Assembly: GCA_040905185.1 (NCBI GenBank) | Contig: JBBDRZ010000001.1 | Span: 372,001 to 436,000, forward strand | Source: DASTEQ01 sp040905185 | Lineage (GTDB): Bacteria > Chloroflexota > Limnocylindria > QHBO01 | Direction of reading: 5' to 3' | DNA: 64,000 bases | Part shown: in pieces, positions 1 through 6,770 of the stretch | Layout of the letters: each line of letters begins with the position of its first letter | Position numbering within the stretch: the first letter of the stretch is position 1 | Notes under the pieces: generated by a model | The model's input: the letters and a program-made list of their open reading frames with translations, nothing else | What the model was told of the DNA's origin: nothing | Database searches by the model: none | Made by a program: the position numbers and the translations under genes

Positions 1-173
1 CTCTAGGAGTCCCGGAGGAGCCGGACGAGTCCAGAGATTGCATCAAAGGGCCCGCCAGGTTCCTCCGGGGCGTTTTTTGCGCCCGGCGGCCAATCAAGCT
101 CCGGCCCTGCAGAAGCATTGGTGCGTGACCTGCGGTAGAGTTTCGCTTTACAACTCAAAGCGAGCCCACCACC

Positions 174-611
174 GTGACCTCCCAAGCCAACCCACCGGGC
201 CGTCCGGCGATCGCCGGCACCGCCCACCTGGACGAGCGCATCCAGCGCGCACTGGCACATCCCCATCGGATCGACATCACCACGACAGGTCGCCGCACCG
301 GACATCCCCGCCGCATCGAGCTCGTGTTCCACGTCATCGAGGGCAAGGTCGTCATCAGCGGGTCACCCGGCCGGCGCGACTGGTACGCCAACCTGGTCGC
401 CGATCCACATTTCACCTTCCATCTCAAGGGGCCGATCCAGGCCGACCTGCCGGCCATCGCCCGACCCATCACCGAACCAGTCGAGCGCCGGCAGGTCATG
501 GAGGCCGTGGCCCGCAACTGGGGCGTCACCGATCGGTTCGAGGTCTTCTTCCGCCGCAGCCCACTCATCGAGGTCCGCTTCGAAGACCAGGCTGCGGAGG
601 TCCGGACGGGA
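174..611 (+). CDS. DUF385/deazaflavin-dependent nitroreductase-like protein (no stop before the facing gene)
   Basis: About 140 residues resemble the split-barrel DUF385 family, whose members bind cofactor F420 and reduce or bind small organic substrates: an early TTGRRTGHPRR segment, then the barrel strands, ending near FRRSPLIEVRFED. GTG start at 174. That is the normal family length (about 140-150 aa), so the domain is complete by about base 595. The frame has no stop there, however; it stays open to 1718 antisense to the convergent ATPase gene. I end the feature where that gene's stop begins. Either the real stop was lost by mutation, or there is a sequencing indel near 590-615. The family call is moderately sure; the end is not. 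Confidence 0.55.
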
Positions 612-1754
612 TCAGCCTCCCGCCGGAGGCAGCAGCGCGACGGCGAGCTCCACCATCCGCCGCAACGGCGGTGGCACGTCGCGCGGCGTGGCCCGCGAGA
701 ACCGGCGCCACGCGGCAAGCACCTTGTCGTCACCATGTCGGATCCCGGTCACCGCCTCGAAGTCCGGGTCAAGCCGGATGATGCGGTCAGGACCAACCGT
801 GGCTTCGATGGCGGCGTCCAGGCGCGGGTCGTGGCCACGATCGGTGTCATGAACAACCAGGCACGGGATGCGAAGGTCACTCAGAACGCCCGCCACCAGG
901 GGCAGATTGGCCTTTCCGCCCACCTCGACCATCGCGATCCCCTCGGCATCCAGGTCGTGGCCGAGGACGCGGAAGATGAGCGGCAGCGCGAACCGCTCCG
1001 TTCGACCCTCGGCCAGGATCACGCAGCGCGCGAAGAACATCTCACTCCGCTCGTGGTCGAACTCGGCGGCAAGTCGCAGCCGTTGTTCATCGGTGAGCGA
1101 TCTCGGCGTCGTGCGTCGTGGAACCGACCCGCTGGCATACAGGTCGAGGCGGACAATCTCTTCGGCGTGGGTGGCGTCCACGAATGCGGGCGCTCGGGTG
1201 GAGTAGATGACCTGGTTACCGGATTCGGCGAGCATCCGCAGCAGGTTCGCCAGGTGGCGCTGGGCCTGCGGGGTGAGCATCAGCTCCGGCTCTTCGATCA
1301 ACAGGAGCTCACCGCTGACTCCTCCTGCGCAGCAGTCCTCGATCGCGCCGACCAGGGCTTCGGCGGCTGCCGCGTCAGTCGTCATGTGCCCGTTGAGGTG
1401 CTCCGCGAGTGCTTGCGCTACCGATCCACCCTCGGGGCCCTGCGACGCGGTCACGCGGTCCTGGGCCCGCAGAAACGAGGTGGTAGGGAGAGCGGCCAGG
1501 TCGCCGTTCGGCTCGGTCGGCTGGCCCGTCGCTCGGCGGATGGACCGGATCGATCCCTCGGCCGTGCTCAGCTCAGCCGAAATCGAGACCTGTTCGCCGC
1601 CGGGAGCCGATTCCACGCCGGTCAGCCACGCGATCGAGGCCAGCAGCTGGGACTTCCCGGATCCGCGCGGACCGATGAGCGCGGTGAGTGCGCCAACCTC
1701 GAGCTCGAGGGGCGATAGGCCCCGAACCCCAGCGACGGTCACCCGACTGAGCAC
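612..1754 (-). CDS. OLD-family-like AAA ATPase with C-terminal TOPRIM domain
   Basis: 380 aa. An N-terminal ABC/SMC-like ATPase half has a Walker A at residues 28-35 (GPRGSGKS) and a Walker B at 150-157 (LLLIEEPE), followed by a D-loop/H-loop region. The C-terminal half starts with VILAEGRTE at 245-253, the TOPRIM glutamate motif, and carries DTDRGHD at 303-309 as the acidic pair. This is the architecture of OLD-type overcoming-lysogenization-defect nucleases. The protein is short for the class, so its insert regions are reduced. It stands alone, without a gajB-like UvrD partner, so an anti-phage role is only a possibility; repair or a housekeeping role is equally possible. Confidence 0.75.
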   Translation of the reverse strand: MLSRVTVAGVRGLSPLELEVGALTALIGPRGSGKSQLLASIAWLTGVESAPGGEQVSISAELSTAEGSIRSIRRATGQPTEPNGDLAALPTTSFLRAQDRVTASQGPEGGSVAQALAEHLNGHMTTDAAAAEALVGAIEDCCAGGVSGELLLIEEPELMLTPQAQRHLANLLRMLAESGNQVIYSTRAPAFVDATHAEEIVRLDLYASGSVPRRTTPRSLTDEQRLRLAAEFDHERSEMFFARCVILAEGRTERFALPLIFRVLGHDLDAEGIAMVEVGGKANLPLVAGVLSDLRIPCLVVHDTDRGHDPRLDAAIEATVGPDRIIRLDPDFEAVTGIRHGDDKVLAAWRRFSRATPRDVPPPLRRMVELAVALLPPAGG

Positions 1755-1838
1755 AATCGGCTCCTACGATCTCCGCACTACCGCTCCGGAGCGAATCGGG
1801 GCCCGCGGAAGTTGACTGATGGGGACCGGGATCCCGGA

Positions 1839-2282
1839 TCACTCCTCCACGGTGATGGTAGCCATCATCCCGCCATCGTAGTGGCCGGGCTCGTGGCAGC
1901 CGACGAGAAGCTCACCCGCCTGAGTGAACGTGTACTCGAAGGTCTCAGACTCGCCGGGTTCGACGCTGACACCCGCGTCGGTGTCGTGTCCCATAGCGCC
2001 ACCCTCGGACATCTGCATCTCGAATTCGTCTTGCGCGGCCTCGTCGCCGATCAGGAACTCGTGGACAATCTGCCCGGAGTTCGTGACCTCGAACCGCACC
2101 GTTTCCCCCGCCTGCATGGTGAACGCCGCCGGCTCGAAGCGTAGCTCGTCCGTCATCTGAACCTGAACCGTGCGCGGCCCCTGCCCAGTTGGCGCGGCGC
2201 CCCCGCCGCTCGGTGTGCAAGCCGCCAACACCACCGCGAAGATGACGATCGAGAAGACGAGACGCGGCCGATTCGAGGTCAT
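1839..2282 (-). CDS. Cupredoxin-domain lipoprotein
   Basis: 147 aa, exported copper-binding protein. Start chosen at 2282 because GGAGGAG lies just upstream and the signal peptide begins there; a longer start at 2354 would add 24 unlikely residues. Hydrophobic segment 8-19 ends in the lipobox LAAC (Cys22), so it is predicted to be a membrane-anchored lipoprotein. The cupredoxin fold has likely type 1 ligands His74, Cys129, His134 and Met139/140 (motif GCHEPGHYDGGMM). Its pattern closely matches the lipoprotein at 31466-31906 (His74, Cys128, His133, Met138), so the two are paralogues. A BlaI-type operator-like palindrome lies 74-91 bases upstream. Likely role: electron carrier or periplasmic copper buffer. 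Confidence 0.88.
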   Translation of the reverse strand: MTSNRPRLVFSIVIFAVVLAACTPSGGGAAPTGQGPRTVQVQMTDELRFEPAAFTMQAGETVRFEVTNSGQIVHEFLIGDEAAQDEFEMQMSEGGAMGHDTDAGVSVEPGESETFEYTFTQAGELLVGCHEPGHYDGGMMATITVEE

Positions 2283-2355
2283 GACTCCTCCGGAATGATG
2301 TGAGCTCAGCTGGTCGCGGGTAACGTCGTCGGCGATGTCAGCGTCAGACCGCACC

Positions 2356-2373
2356 CACTACACCACTGTAGCA
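2356..2373. promoter_or_regulatory. BlaI/CopY-type operator-like palindrome upstream of the cupredoxin lipoprotein
   Basis: Seven-base arms CACTACA and TGTAGCA around a 4-base centre (CCAC); the inner arms CTACA/TGTAG are perfectly inverted. TACA-TGTA-type palindromes are the known targets of BlaI/MecI/CopY repressors, and a BlaI-family gene lies 2 kb away. Three further sites with the same arm spacing occur at 3004, 4409 and 15233. Binding is inferred. Confidence 0.55.
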
Positions 2374-2413
2374 GGATCATTTGGGCGATAGCAGGAACCC
2401 GCCATGCTCGAAA

Positions 2414-2983
2414 TCAGGTCCGCCGGGCGGCGGGCTTCTCGAGCGTGAAGCGCGGCGTCGCGGCGCCGATGCCGAATGCGTAGCCGATGAACAGGCCGAT
2501 GGCGGCCACAACCCAGTGGATCGGATGGGCGAACGGATGTCCCGAAGTGACAAGGTACATGCCGAGCCCGCCAATGCCGGCGCCCAAGATCCCAATCTCC
2601 CAGCTGGTCGAAATCAGCCGTCGTTCCGGCGCGGCGGTGGGCGTCACCGGCCTGCGGCGTGGGGCCTGCCCGAGCTCCTGGCCGCGCCAGCGAAGGACGA
2701 GCAACCCGGCAGATGCTGCCACGGCGGCGATTCCGACAACCGTCCACATCGGCTGGCCCACGCCCTCGATGGGCATGATCGCCGCGATCGAGGTGACGGC
2801 CAATACTCCGGCCAGCGTCATCCCAATCGTGGCGGCATCGCGCCAGAAGACCGCCAGCACGGTCCCCTCGAGCCGCGCTGCCCGCCGCCGAGCGGTGAAC
2901 GCCGCGCCCAGCACCAGACCAGCGACCGTCAGCCCGGCGATGGGCCATGCGACCGGAGCCGGTTCGGCGAACAACCAGTCCAC
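2414..2983 (-). CDS. Membrane protein, five to six TM segments, unknown function
   Basis: 189 aa with hydrophobic stretches at roughly residues 10-30, 50-70, 80-97, 128-148 and 153-175, joined by short Arg-rich loops (RRRAAR near 33, PRRRP near 109). No catalytic or metal motif is visible except HPFAHPIHW near residues 149-157, whose three histidines sit at a membrane edge. I do not recognise the family. It is co-directional with the cupredoxin lipoprotein downstream, and an operator-like site lies 21-38 bases upstream of its start, suggesting shared control with the copper genes. Confidence 0.65.
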   Translation of the reverse strand: MDWLFAEPAPVAWPIAGLTVAGLVLGAAFTARRRAARLEGTVLAVFWRDAATIGMTLAGVLAVTSIAAIMPIEGVGQPMWTVVGIAAVAASAGLLVLRWRGQELGQAPRRRPVTPTAAPERRLISTSWEIGILGAGIGGLGMYLVTSGHPFAHPIHWVVAAIGLFIGYAFGIGAATPRFTLEKPAARRT

Positions 2984-3003
2984 GCTGCCACCTCAATGAG
3001 CCT

Positions 3004-3021
3004 TACTACAGGGCTGTCATC
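3004..3021. promoter_or_regulatory. BlaI-type operator-like site upstream of membrane gene
   Basis: Reads TACTACA-GGGC-TGTCATC. The left arm is a perfect TACTACA; the right arm is degenerate (4 of 7). The core is nearly identical to the site at 4409-4426: both read TTACTACAGGG followed by one variable base and TGTC. That conservation between two unrelated promoters is the main support. Confidence 0.5.
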
Positions 3022-3112
3022 AGGTCGCCGCCAGAGTAGCCGGTCGTGCGGTCGCGTGCCAGAGGTCGAGCGCATCAGCGGCCTGAGCCCAGACCCGGCG
3101 CGCCGCAGTTGA

Positions 3113-4336
3113 TCAGGTCGCGCCGACCAGCAACACCACGGCATCGGCCAGCAACACCACTCCCGCCGCGGCGGCAGTCAGCCGTGCTCGGATCGGGTTG
3201 TGCGGTTCGGCGCGCAGCCGGAGGAGGACCTGCCGGACGATAACGTACACCGCGAACGCCGCCACGAAGATCGTTCCCGGGACCGCGGGCGCAAACCCGA
3301 GAACCACCAGCGTGGTTGCGACTCCGATGAGCAGGCCGGCAGCGGATTCCAGGAGCTGGGTCGGCATGCGACGGGCGCCCACGCGGCGGTTCGAGGACCA
3401 CACGCCCCAGCGGGATCGGGTGCAGCGGCCCGCACAGCAGCCGGTGAGGAAGCAGCCGAGGCGCCCGATGGCGACGCCAAAGAAGAGGCCCGGCGCAGTG
3501 GCGTCCAGGAACAGGCCGATCGGCACATCGAGCGTGAGCAGGGCGACGGCTGCCACCGCTGGGGCGGCGAGGAGGAATCCGTCGACGGTCAAGCCCTCGG
3601 CGATGGACTGTCGGGGGGCGCCGCGGGGCCGCATGAGCACGTACATGAGCTTGGCCCCGATCAGGCCCGCCAGGCCCGACACGAGGTCCACGGTCAGGGT
3701 CAGACCGACCGACACGTTCGCGCGCGCCAGCAGCGTGGCCTGCAGGGCGACGCCCACCAGGATGCCGACGGCCAGCAGAGCTGGCCAGCTGCCGTGGATG
3801 ACCGCCGGCATCCTGGCCAGGCGGACGAGCGGCCCCCAACGCGTTTTGACCGGAGCGAACTGGTCGGTGGAAACCGCCCATCGCATCCACGACCAGGCCG
3901 CGCGCGGCAGGGTGTGAGCGCCGGAAGGCTTCCCGCCGCCGGCCGCCGCCACACGCGAGCCGCGGATGAGGTTGGCGGTCACGGTCCACTCGCCCGGCTC
4001 GAGTCCGTACACCCACGTCGTGAGCGACACCTTGCCGCTGCCAGGCACGATGCCGTCGACGGTTTCATCCTGGACGAAGGAATCCCGGGGCCCAGGCTTC
4101 CCATGGACGCCGATGCGCTGGCCCGTGAATCGAATGGTCGCCGCATACGGTTCGCCGTCCGGCTCAGTGTCGAACCAGTGGGTGACGGATAACGCCTCCG
4201 GCTCGACGACGTGCCCCGCGCCTGCGACCGCCTTGGGGGGATGTCCATTCGCGACGGACTGCGCCGTGTTGGGCCTGGGCATCGCGCCCGCCAGTTGTCT
4301 CGATCGGGCCCTACGGCCCATTCTTCGTCGCGCCAC
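3113..4336 (-). CDS. Lgt-like prolipoprotein diacylglyceryl transferase-family protein
   Basis: 407 aa. The C-terminal two thirds is polytopic and carries the Lgt-type signature GRLGCFLTGCCAGR followed by MPTQLLES (family: GRxGCFxxGCCxGR and PTQLYE), the region around the catalytic arginine. Lgt transfers diacylglycerol from phosphatidylglycerol to the lipobox cysteine. The N-terminal 150 residues are a soluble beta-rich domain not found in ordinary Lgt (it includes an LEPGEWTVTANL segment), so it may be a divergent relative with another substrate. The link to lipoproteins is appealing because lipoprotein cupredoxins lie nearby. The start may be internal, at the Met near residue 19. It is divergent from blaI across a shared operator. 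Confidence 0.7.
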   Translation of the reverse strand: MARRRMGRRARSRQLAGAMPRPNTAQSVANGHPPKAVAGAGHVVEPEALSVTHWFDTEPDGEPYAATIRFTGQRIGVHGKPGPRDSFVQDETVDGIVPGSGKVSLTTWVYGLEPGEWTVTANLIRGSRVAAAGGGKPSGAHTLPRAAWSWMRWAVSTDQFAPVKTRWGPLVRLARMPAVIHGSWPALLAVGILVGVALQATLLARANVSVGLTLTVDLVSGLAGLIGAKLMYVLMRPRGAPRQSIAEGLTVDGFLLAAPAVAAVALLTLDVPIGLFLDATAPGLFFGVAIGRLGCFLTGCCAGRCTRSRWGVWSSNRRVGARRMPTQLLESAAGLLIGVATTLVVLGFAPAVPGTIFVAAFAVYVIVRQVLLRLRAEPHNPIRARLTAAAAGVVLLADAVVLLVGAT

Positions 4337-4408
4337 CAGTCATCCACGTGCCGTCGCTTTGCCGGGCCCCAGCAGCGCCCGAGCACCGCGTGCCAGTGCC
4401 CGCCAGAT

Positions 4409-4426
4409 TACTACAGGGATGTCGTG
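4409..4426. promoter_or_regulatory. BlaI-type operator-like site in the lgt-like/blaI divergent promoter
   Basis: TACTACA-GGGA-TGTCGTG: left arm 7 of 7 and right arm 5 of 7 against TACTACA-N4-TGTAGTA. It sits 50 bases before the blaI-like start and 73 before the divergent lgt-like start, the expected place for an autoregulatory operator that controls both directions. Confidence 0.55.
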
Positions 4427-4475
4427 CTGAGCAGAGCCGGTCGGCGAGGAGCGTGCCACCTGCTAGGCTGGAGCC

Positions 4476-4907
4476 GTGGGTGAGCGGCTGAAGTCTCGGC
4501 GGGTGCCTTCGGTCGATGCCGTCCTCGGCCCGCTGGGCGCCGCGATCATGCGGGTGCTGTGGTCCACCGGGGAAGCGCCAGTGGGGACGGTTGTCGAGCG
4601 CCTCAGCCAGGGGGACCGGCGTCCGGCGTATACGACCGTCACGACCATCCTGTCGCGCCTTCGGGAACGAGGCCTGGTCGAACGCAACCGGCGAGGCAGG
4701 GCCGCCGTGTACCGCGCGGTCGTGTCCGAAACCCAGCTCGTTGAGACGACCAGTGAGCGGGCCGTGGAGCAGGTCATCGCCCGATTCGGAGACGCCGCCC
4801 TGCGCCAGTTCGCTGCGCGACTGGGCGACATCGATCCTGAACTGCGGCGCGAGCTCATTGAGCTGGCGCGGCGACATCCAGCCCCTCGGAAAACCCCCGG
4901 AGGGTGA
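4476..4907 (+). CDS. blaI: BlaI/MecI/CopY-family transcriptional repressor
   Basis: 143 aa. An N-terminal winged helix (LGPLGAAIMRVLWSTGEAPV, then AYTTVTTILSRLRERGLVER) carries the family-typical TTVxTxLxRLxxKGLV recognition helix, followed by a dimerisation helix region. GTG start. It overlaps the next gene, an M56 peptidase, by 4 bases, the classic repressor/sensor-protease pair. It lacks the C-terminal CxC cysteines of CopY, so the signal is probably proteolytic through its partner rather than direct copper binding. An operator-like site lies 50 bases upstream. The family is certain; the signal is unknown. Confidence 0.9.
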   Translation: MGERLKSRRVPSVDAVLGPLGAAIMRVLWSTGEAPVGTVVERLSQGDRRPAYTTVTTILSRLRERGLVERNRRGRAAVYRAVVSETQLVETTSERAVEQVIARFGDAALRQFAARLGDIDPELRRELIELARRHPAPRKTPGG

Positions 4908-5641
4908 ACACGGTCGGCGGCGCCGCGCGGCTGGCGGTCGCGGTCATGCTCCTGACGGCGGTGTGTGGGGCGATCTCGTTCGTCAGCGGCGGGGACCCGA
5001 TGCTCGCGCCTGAGCTGGCGTCGGCTTCCTTCATCGCGGCCTGGCTGGTGCACGTGGTGCGTGCCGCATGTGGCGCACTCGTACATTCGCGGCGCCTATC
5101 GGTTCGGAGCAAGCCGGCCAGCATCGGGGGAACGACGGTGTGGATCATCCCGGACCCTGTCCCGGTCGCCTGTGTCAGTGGTCTCCTCAGGCCGCGGATC
5201 TACCTCAGCGCGTCGCTCCTCGACATGCTCGACGACGGTGAGCTTCGGGGTGTGCTGCTCCACGAAAGTCATCACCGCGCCACGCTGGCACCTTTCCGCA
5301 GCCTGGTGCTCGACGCGTGGCAGCGCACGGCCGGCTGGTTACCGCCAGTGCGCCGAGCGCTCCTGGCCCGGTTGGCCACCCTGGAAATCGAGGCAGATGC
5401 CGCCGCTGTCGCTGCCGGTGTGCGGCCGGCCACGTTGGCGTCTGCGCTCCTCAAGTGCGATCCCGATCCGGATGCCTATGCCGCTGCCTCTGCCTTCTCG
5501 ACCGCGGCCGAGGTCCGCATCGGCGAGTTGTTGGCATGGGGCCGCGCCGAGCGAACCGAGTTCCGCCCATCGCTCCCGCTGGAATGGGCCGCGCCCGCCG
5601 CAGCGGCCGCGCTGCTGGCGTGCCACGTGGTCGGCGTCTGA
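4904..5641 (+). CDS. M56 (BlaR1-like) membrane metallopeptidase
   Basis: 245 aa. Zinc-protease motif HESHH at residues 120-124 (HExxH), preceded by RPRIYLSASLLDML, the typical M56 context (RP..ilp..ll..l), with a likely third ligand in LEIEADAAA. Membrane segments near 8-28, 38-58 and the C-terminus. Unlike BlaR1 it has no extracellular penicillin-binding sensor domain, so the inducer is unlikely to be a beta-lactam. Start overlaps the stop of the blaI-like gene (ATGA-type coupling). It presumably cleaves the repressor when triggered by an envelope or metal signal; that is inference from family logic. Confidence 0.88.
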   Translation: MNTVGGAARLAVAVMLLTAVCGAISFVSGGDPMLAPELASASFIAAWLVHVVRAACGALVHSRRLSVRSKPASIGGTTVWIIPDPVPVACVSGLLRPRIYLSASLLDMLDDGELRGVLLHESHHRATLAPFRSLVLDAWQRTAGWLPPVRRALLARLATLEIEADAAAVAAGVRPATLASALLKCDPDPDAYAAASAFSTAAEVRIGELLAWGRAERTEFRPSLPLEWAAPAAAAALLACHVVGV

Positions 5642-5725
5642 GCCCCTGCCGTGTCCACCGCATCGGCGAAACGACAGACCACGACAGCACCGTAGCGCTG
5701 AACTCGCGGGGACTCGACCTCGCGG

Positions 5726-6145
5726 TCAGTGATGGTCGGCATGGTCCGACGGGGACGGCGTCGAGGCCGGAACGACGACAGCTGGCCCGTCAGCGGTCAA
5801 AGCCGGACCGACCACCAGCGCGCTGATCAGGTAGACGCCGGTGAAGATGACACTGGCGACCGCCGGCGCAGCCCACGTACCGAAGCGACGCCGAAGCCGC
5901 AGCAGCATCGGGATCGAGAGCGCGAACCCGGCGACACCGAACAGCACCGTGCCGCCGGCTCCAGCGAGCAGGGCGGTTCCCGCCAGCGGGCCCACGTGGT
6001 GGAGCACGTGGGGCGCGATCCCTGAGACTGCGGCTACCGCGCCGCTCGCCACGGTCGCCAGGGTACGGACGGCGCGGACACCGACGTTGACGGTGCCGGC
6101 TGGGATCACCGGCCGCGCGGTTGGGACGTCAACGGCGGCCCTCAT
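5726..6145 (-). CDS. Small membrane protein with His-rich tail, last gene of the copper operon
   Basis: 139 aa from the ATG at 6145, which overlaps the upstream stop as ATGA. Three to four hydrophobic segments; a GIAPHVLHHVGPLAG motif places three histidines near a membrane face, and the protein ends in SDHADHH. This layout recurs in small membrane proteins of metal operons, but I do not recognise a named family. It probably handles copper with the ATPase and cupredoxin encoded just upstream. Confidence 0.7.
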   Translation of the reverse strand: MRAAVDVPTARPVIPAGTVNVGVRAVRTLATVASGAVAAVSGIAPHVLHHVGPLAGTALLAGAGGTVLFGVAGFALSIPMLLRLRRRFGTWAAPAVASVIFTGVYLISALVVGPALTADGPAVVVPASTPSPSDHADHH

Positions 6146-6387
6146 GCCTGTCGCCCCGTCACCGAGGCCGGGTGGTCGTCGCAGCACTCGGCCGGGTGGT
6201 CGGTCAGGAACCGGGCGGAATCCTCGTTGAAGCGCTCAAGGCAGCCTTCGCACTTGAACCACAGCGTGACCTGACCGTGGCGGACGGCGAGGCCCTCCCC
6301 GGCCGGGATGGCACCGCCGCACACGACGCAGATGTGCGCCGGTCCGAGCTGAGCGTTGTGATTGTCGATCGACGATGGGCTGTCCAT
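6142..6387 (-). CDS. Small Cys-rich TRASH/YHS-like metal-binding protein
   Basis: 81 aa, cytoplasmic (no signal). CVVCGGAI near residue 19 and FKCEGCLERF near 42 form two CxxC-type knuckles, then a Cys/His tail (HPAECCDDHP). This resembles TRASH/YHS metallochaperone domains. The ATG at 6387 overlaps the stop of the cupredoxin gene (TGATG) and the stop overlaps the next start (ATGA), so it is the seventh cistron of a tightly coupled operon. Probable copper relay or sensor. A longer start is possible in this frame but would run back through the cupredoxin gene. Confidence 0.75.
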   Translation of the reverse strand: MDSPSSIDNHNAQLGPAHICVVCGGAIPAGEGLAVRHGQVTLWFKCEGCLERFNEDSARFLTDHPAECCDDHPASVTGRQA

Positions 6388-6770
6388 CACACTACCTCCA
6401 CCACGACCTGACCCCGGAGCATGCCCATCTGGCAGGTGAACACGTGCCTTCCAGGCTCTCCGGGCATGAACTCGACCGGCACCACCTGGCCGGTCGGCAG
6501 CGCGGCGGACTTGCCGAAGTCGGCCAAGACGACCTGCTCCGAGCACGCCGCCGTCTCCTCGCGCCGGAACAGCAGTCGGACGGGCCGGCCCGGCGCGACG
6601 CGGATCGTGTCGGGCGTGTAGCCGCCCTTCACCAGAATCATCTGTTCCTGGTAGCCGTCCGACATGACCGACGCCCTCACACCGGGGCTCCGCTTGAGCC
6701 AGAAGAACCAGGTCACGAAGCCGATGACGGCCAGGCCGCCGAGGGTGACGAGGATCTGATCGGGCGTCAT
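6387..6770 (-). CDS. Membrane-anchored cupredoxin (plastocyanin-like, COG4633 type)
   Basis: 127 aa. A single N-terminal TM anchor (residues 6-25) is followed by a cupredoxin domain with FRREETAACSEQV (Cys76) and FTCQMGMLRG (Cys113, Met115, Met117). It is the same subfamily as the protein at 9362-9889, whose equivalents are Cys51, Cys88 and Met90. The two-cysteine pattern differs from blue-copper type 1 sites and suggests Cu(I) binding. Its ATG overlaps the ATPase stop, so it probably receives copper exported by that pump. Confidence 0.85.
   Translation of the reverse strand: MTPDQILVTLGGLAVIGFVTWFFWLKRSPGVRASVMSDGYQEQMILVKGGYTPDTIRVAPGRPVRLLFRREETAACSEQVVLADFGKSAALPTGQVVPVEFMPGEPGRHVFTCQMGMLRGQVVVEVV

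Noticed and set aside
612..1754. OLD-like gene as part of a Gabija or other anti-phage system.
   Set aside because: No GajB/UvrD-like or other defence gene is adjacent, so the claim cannot be supported.
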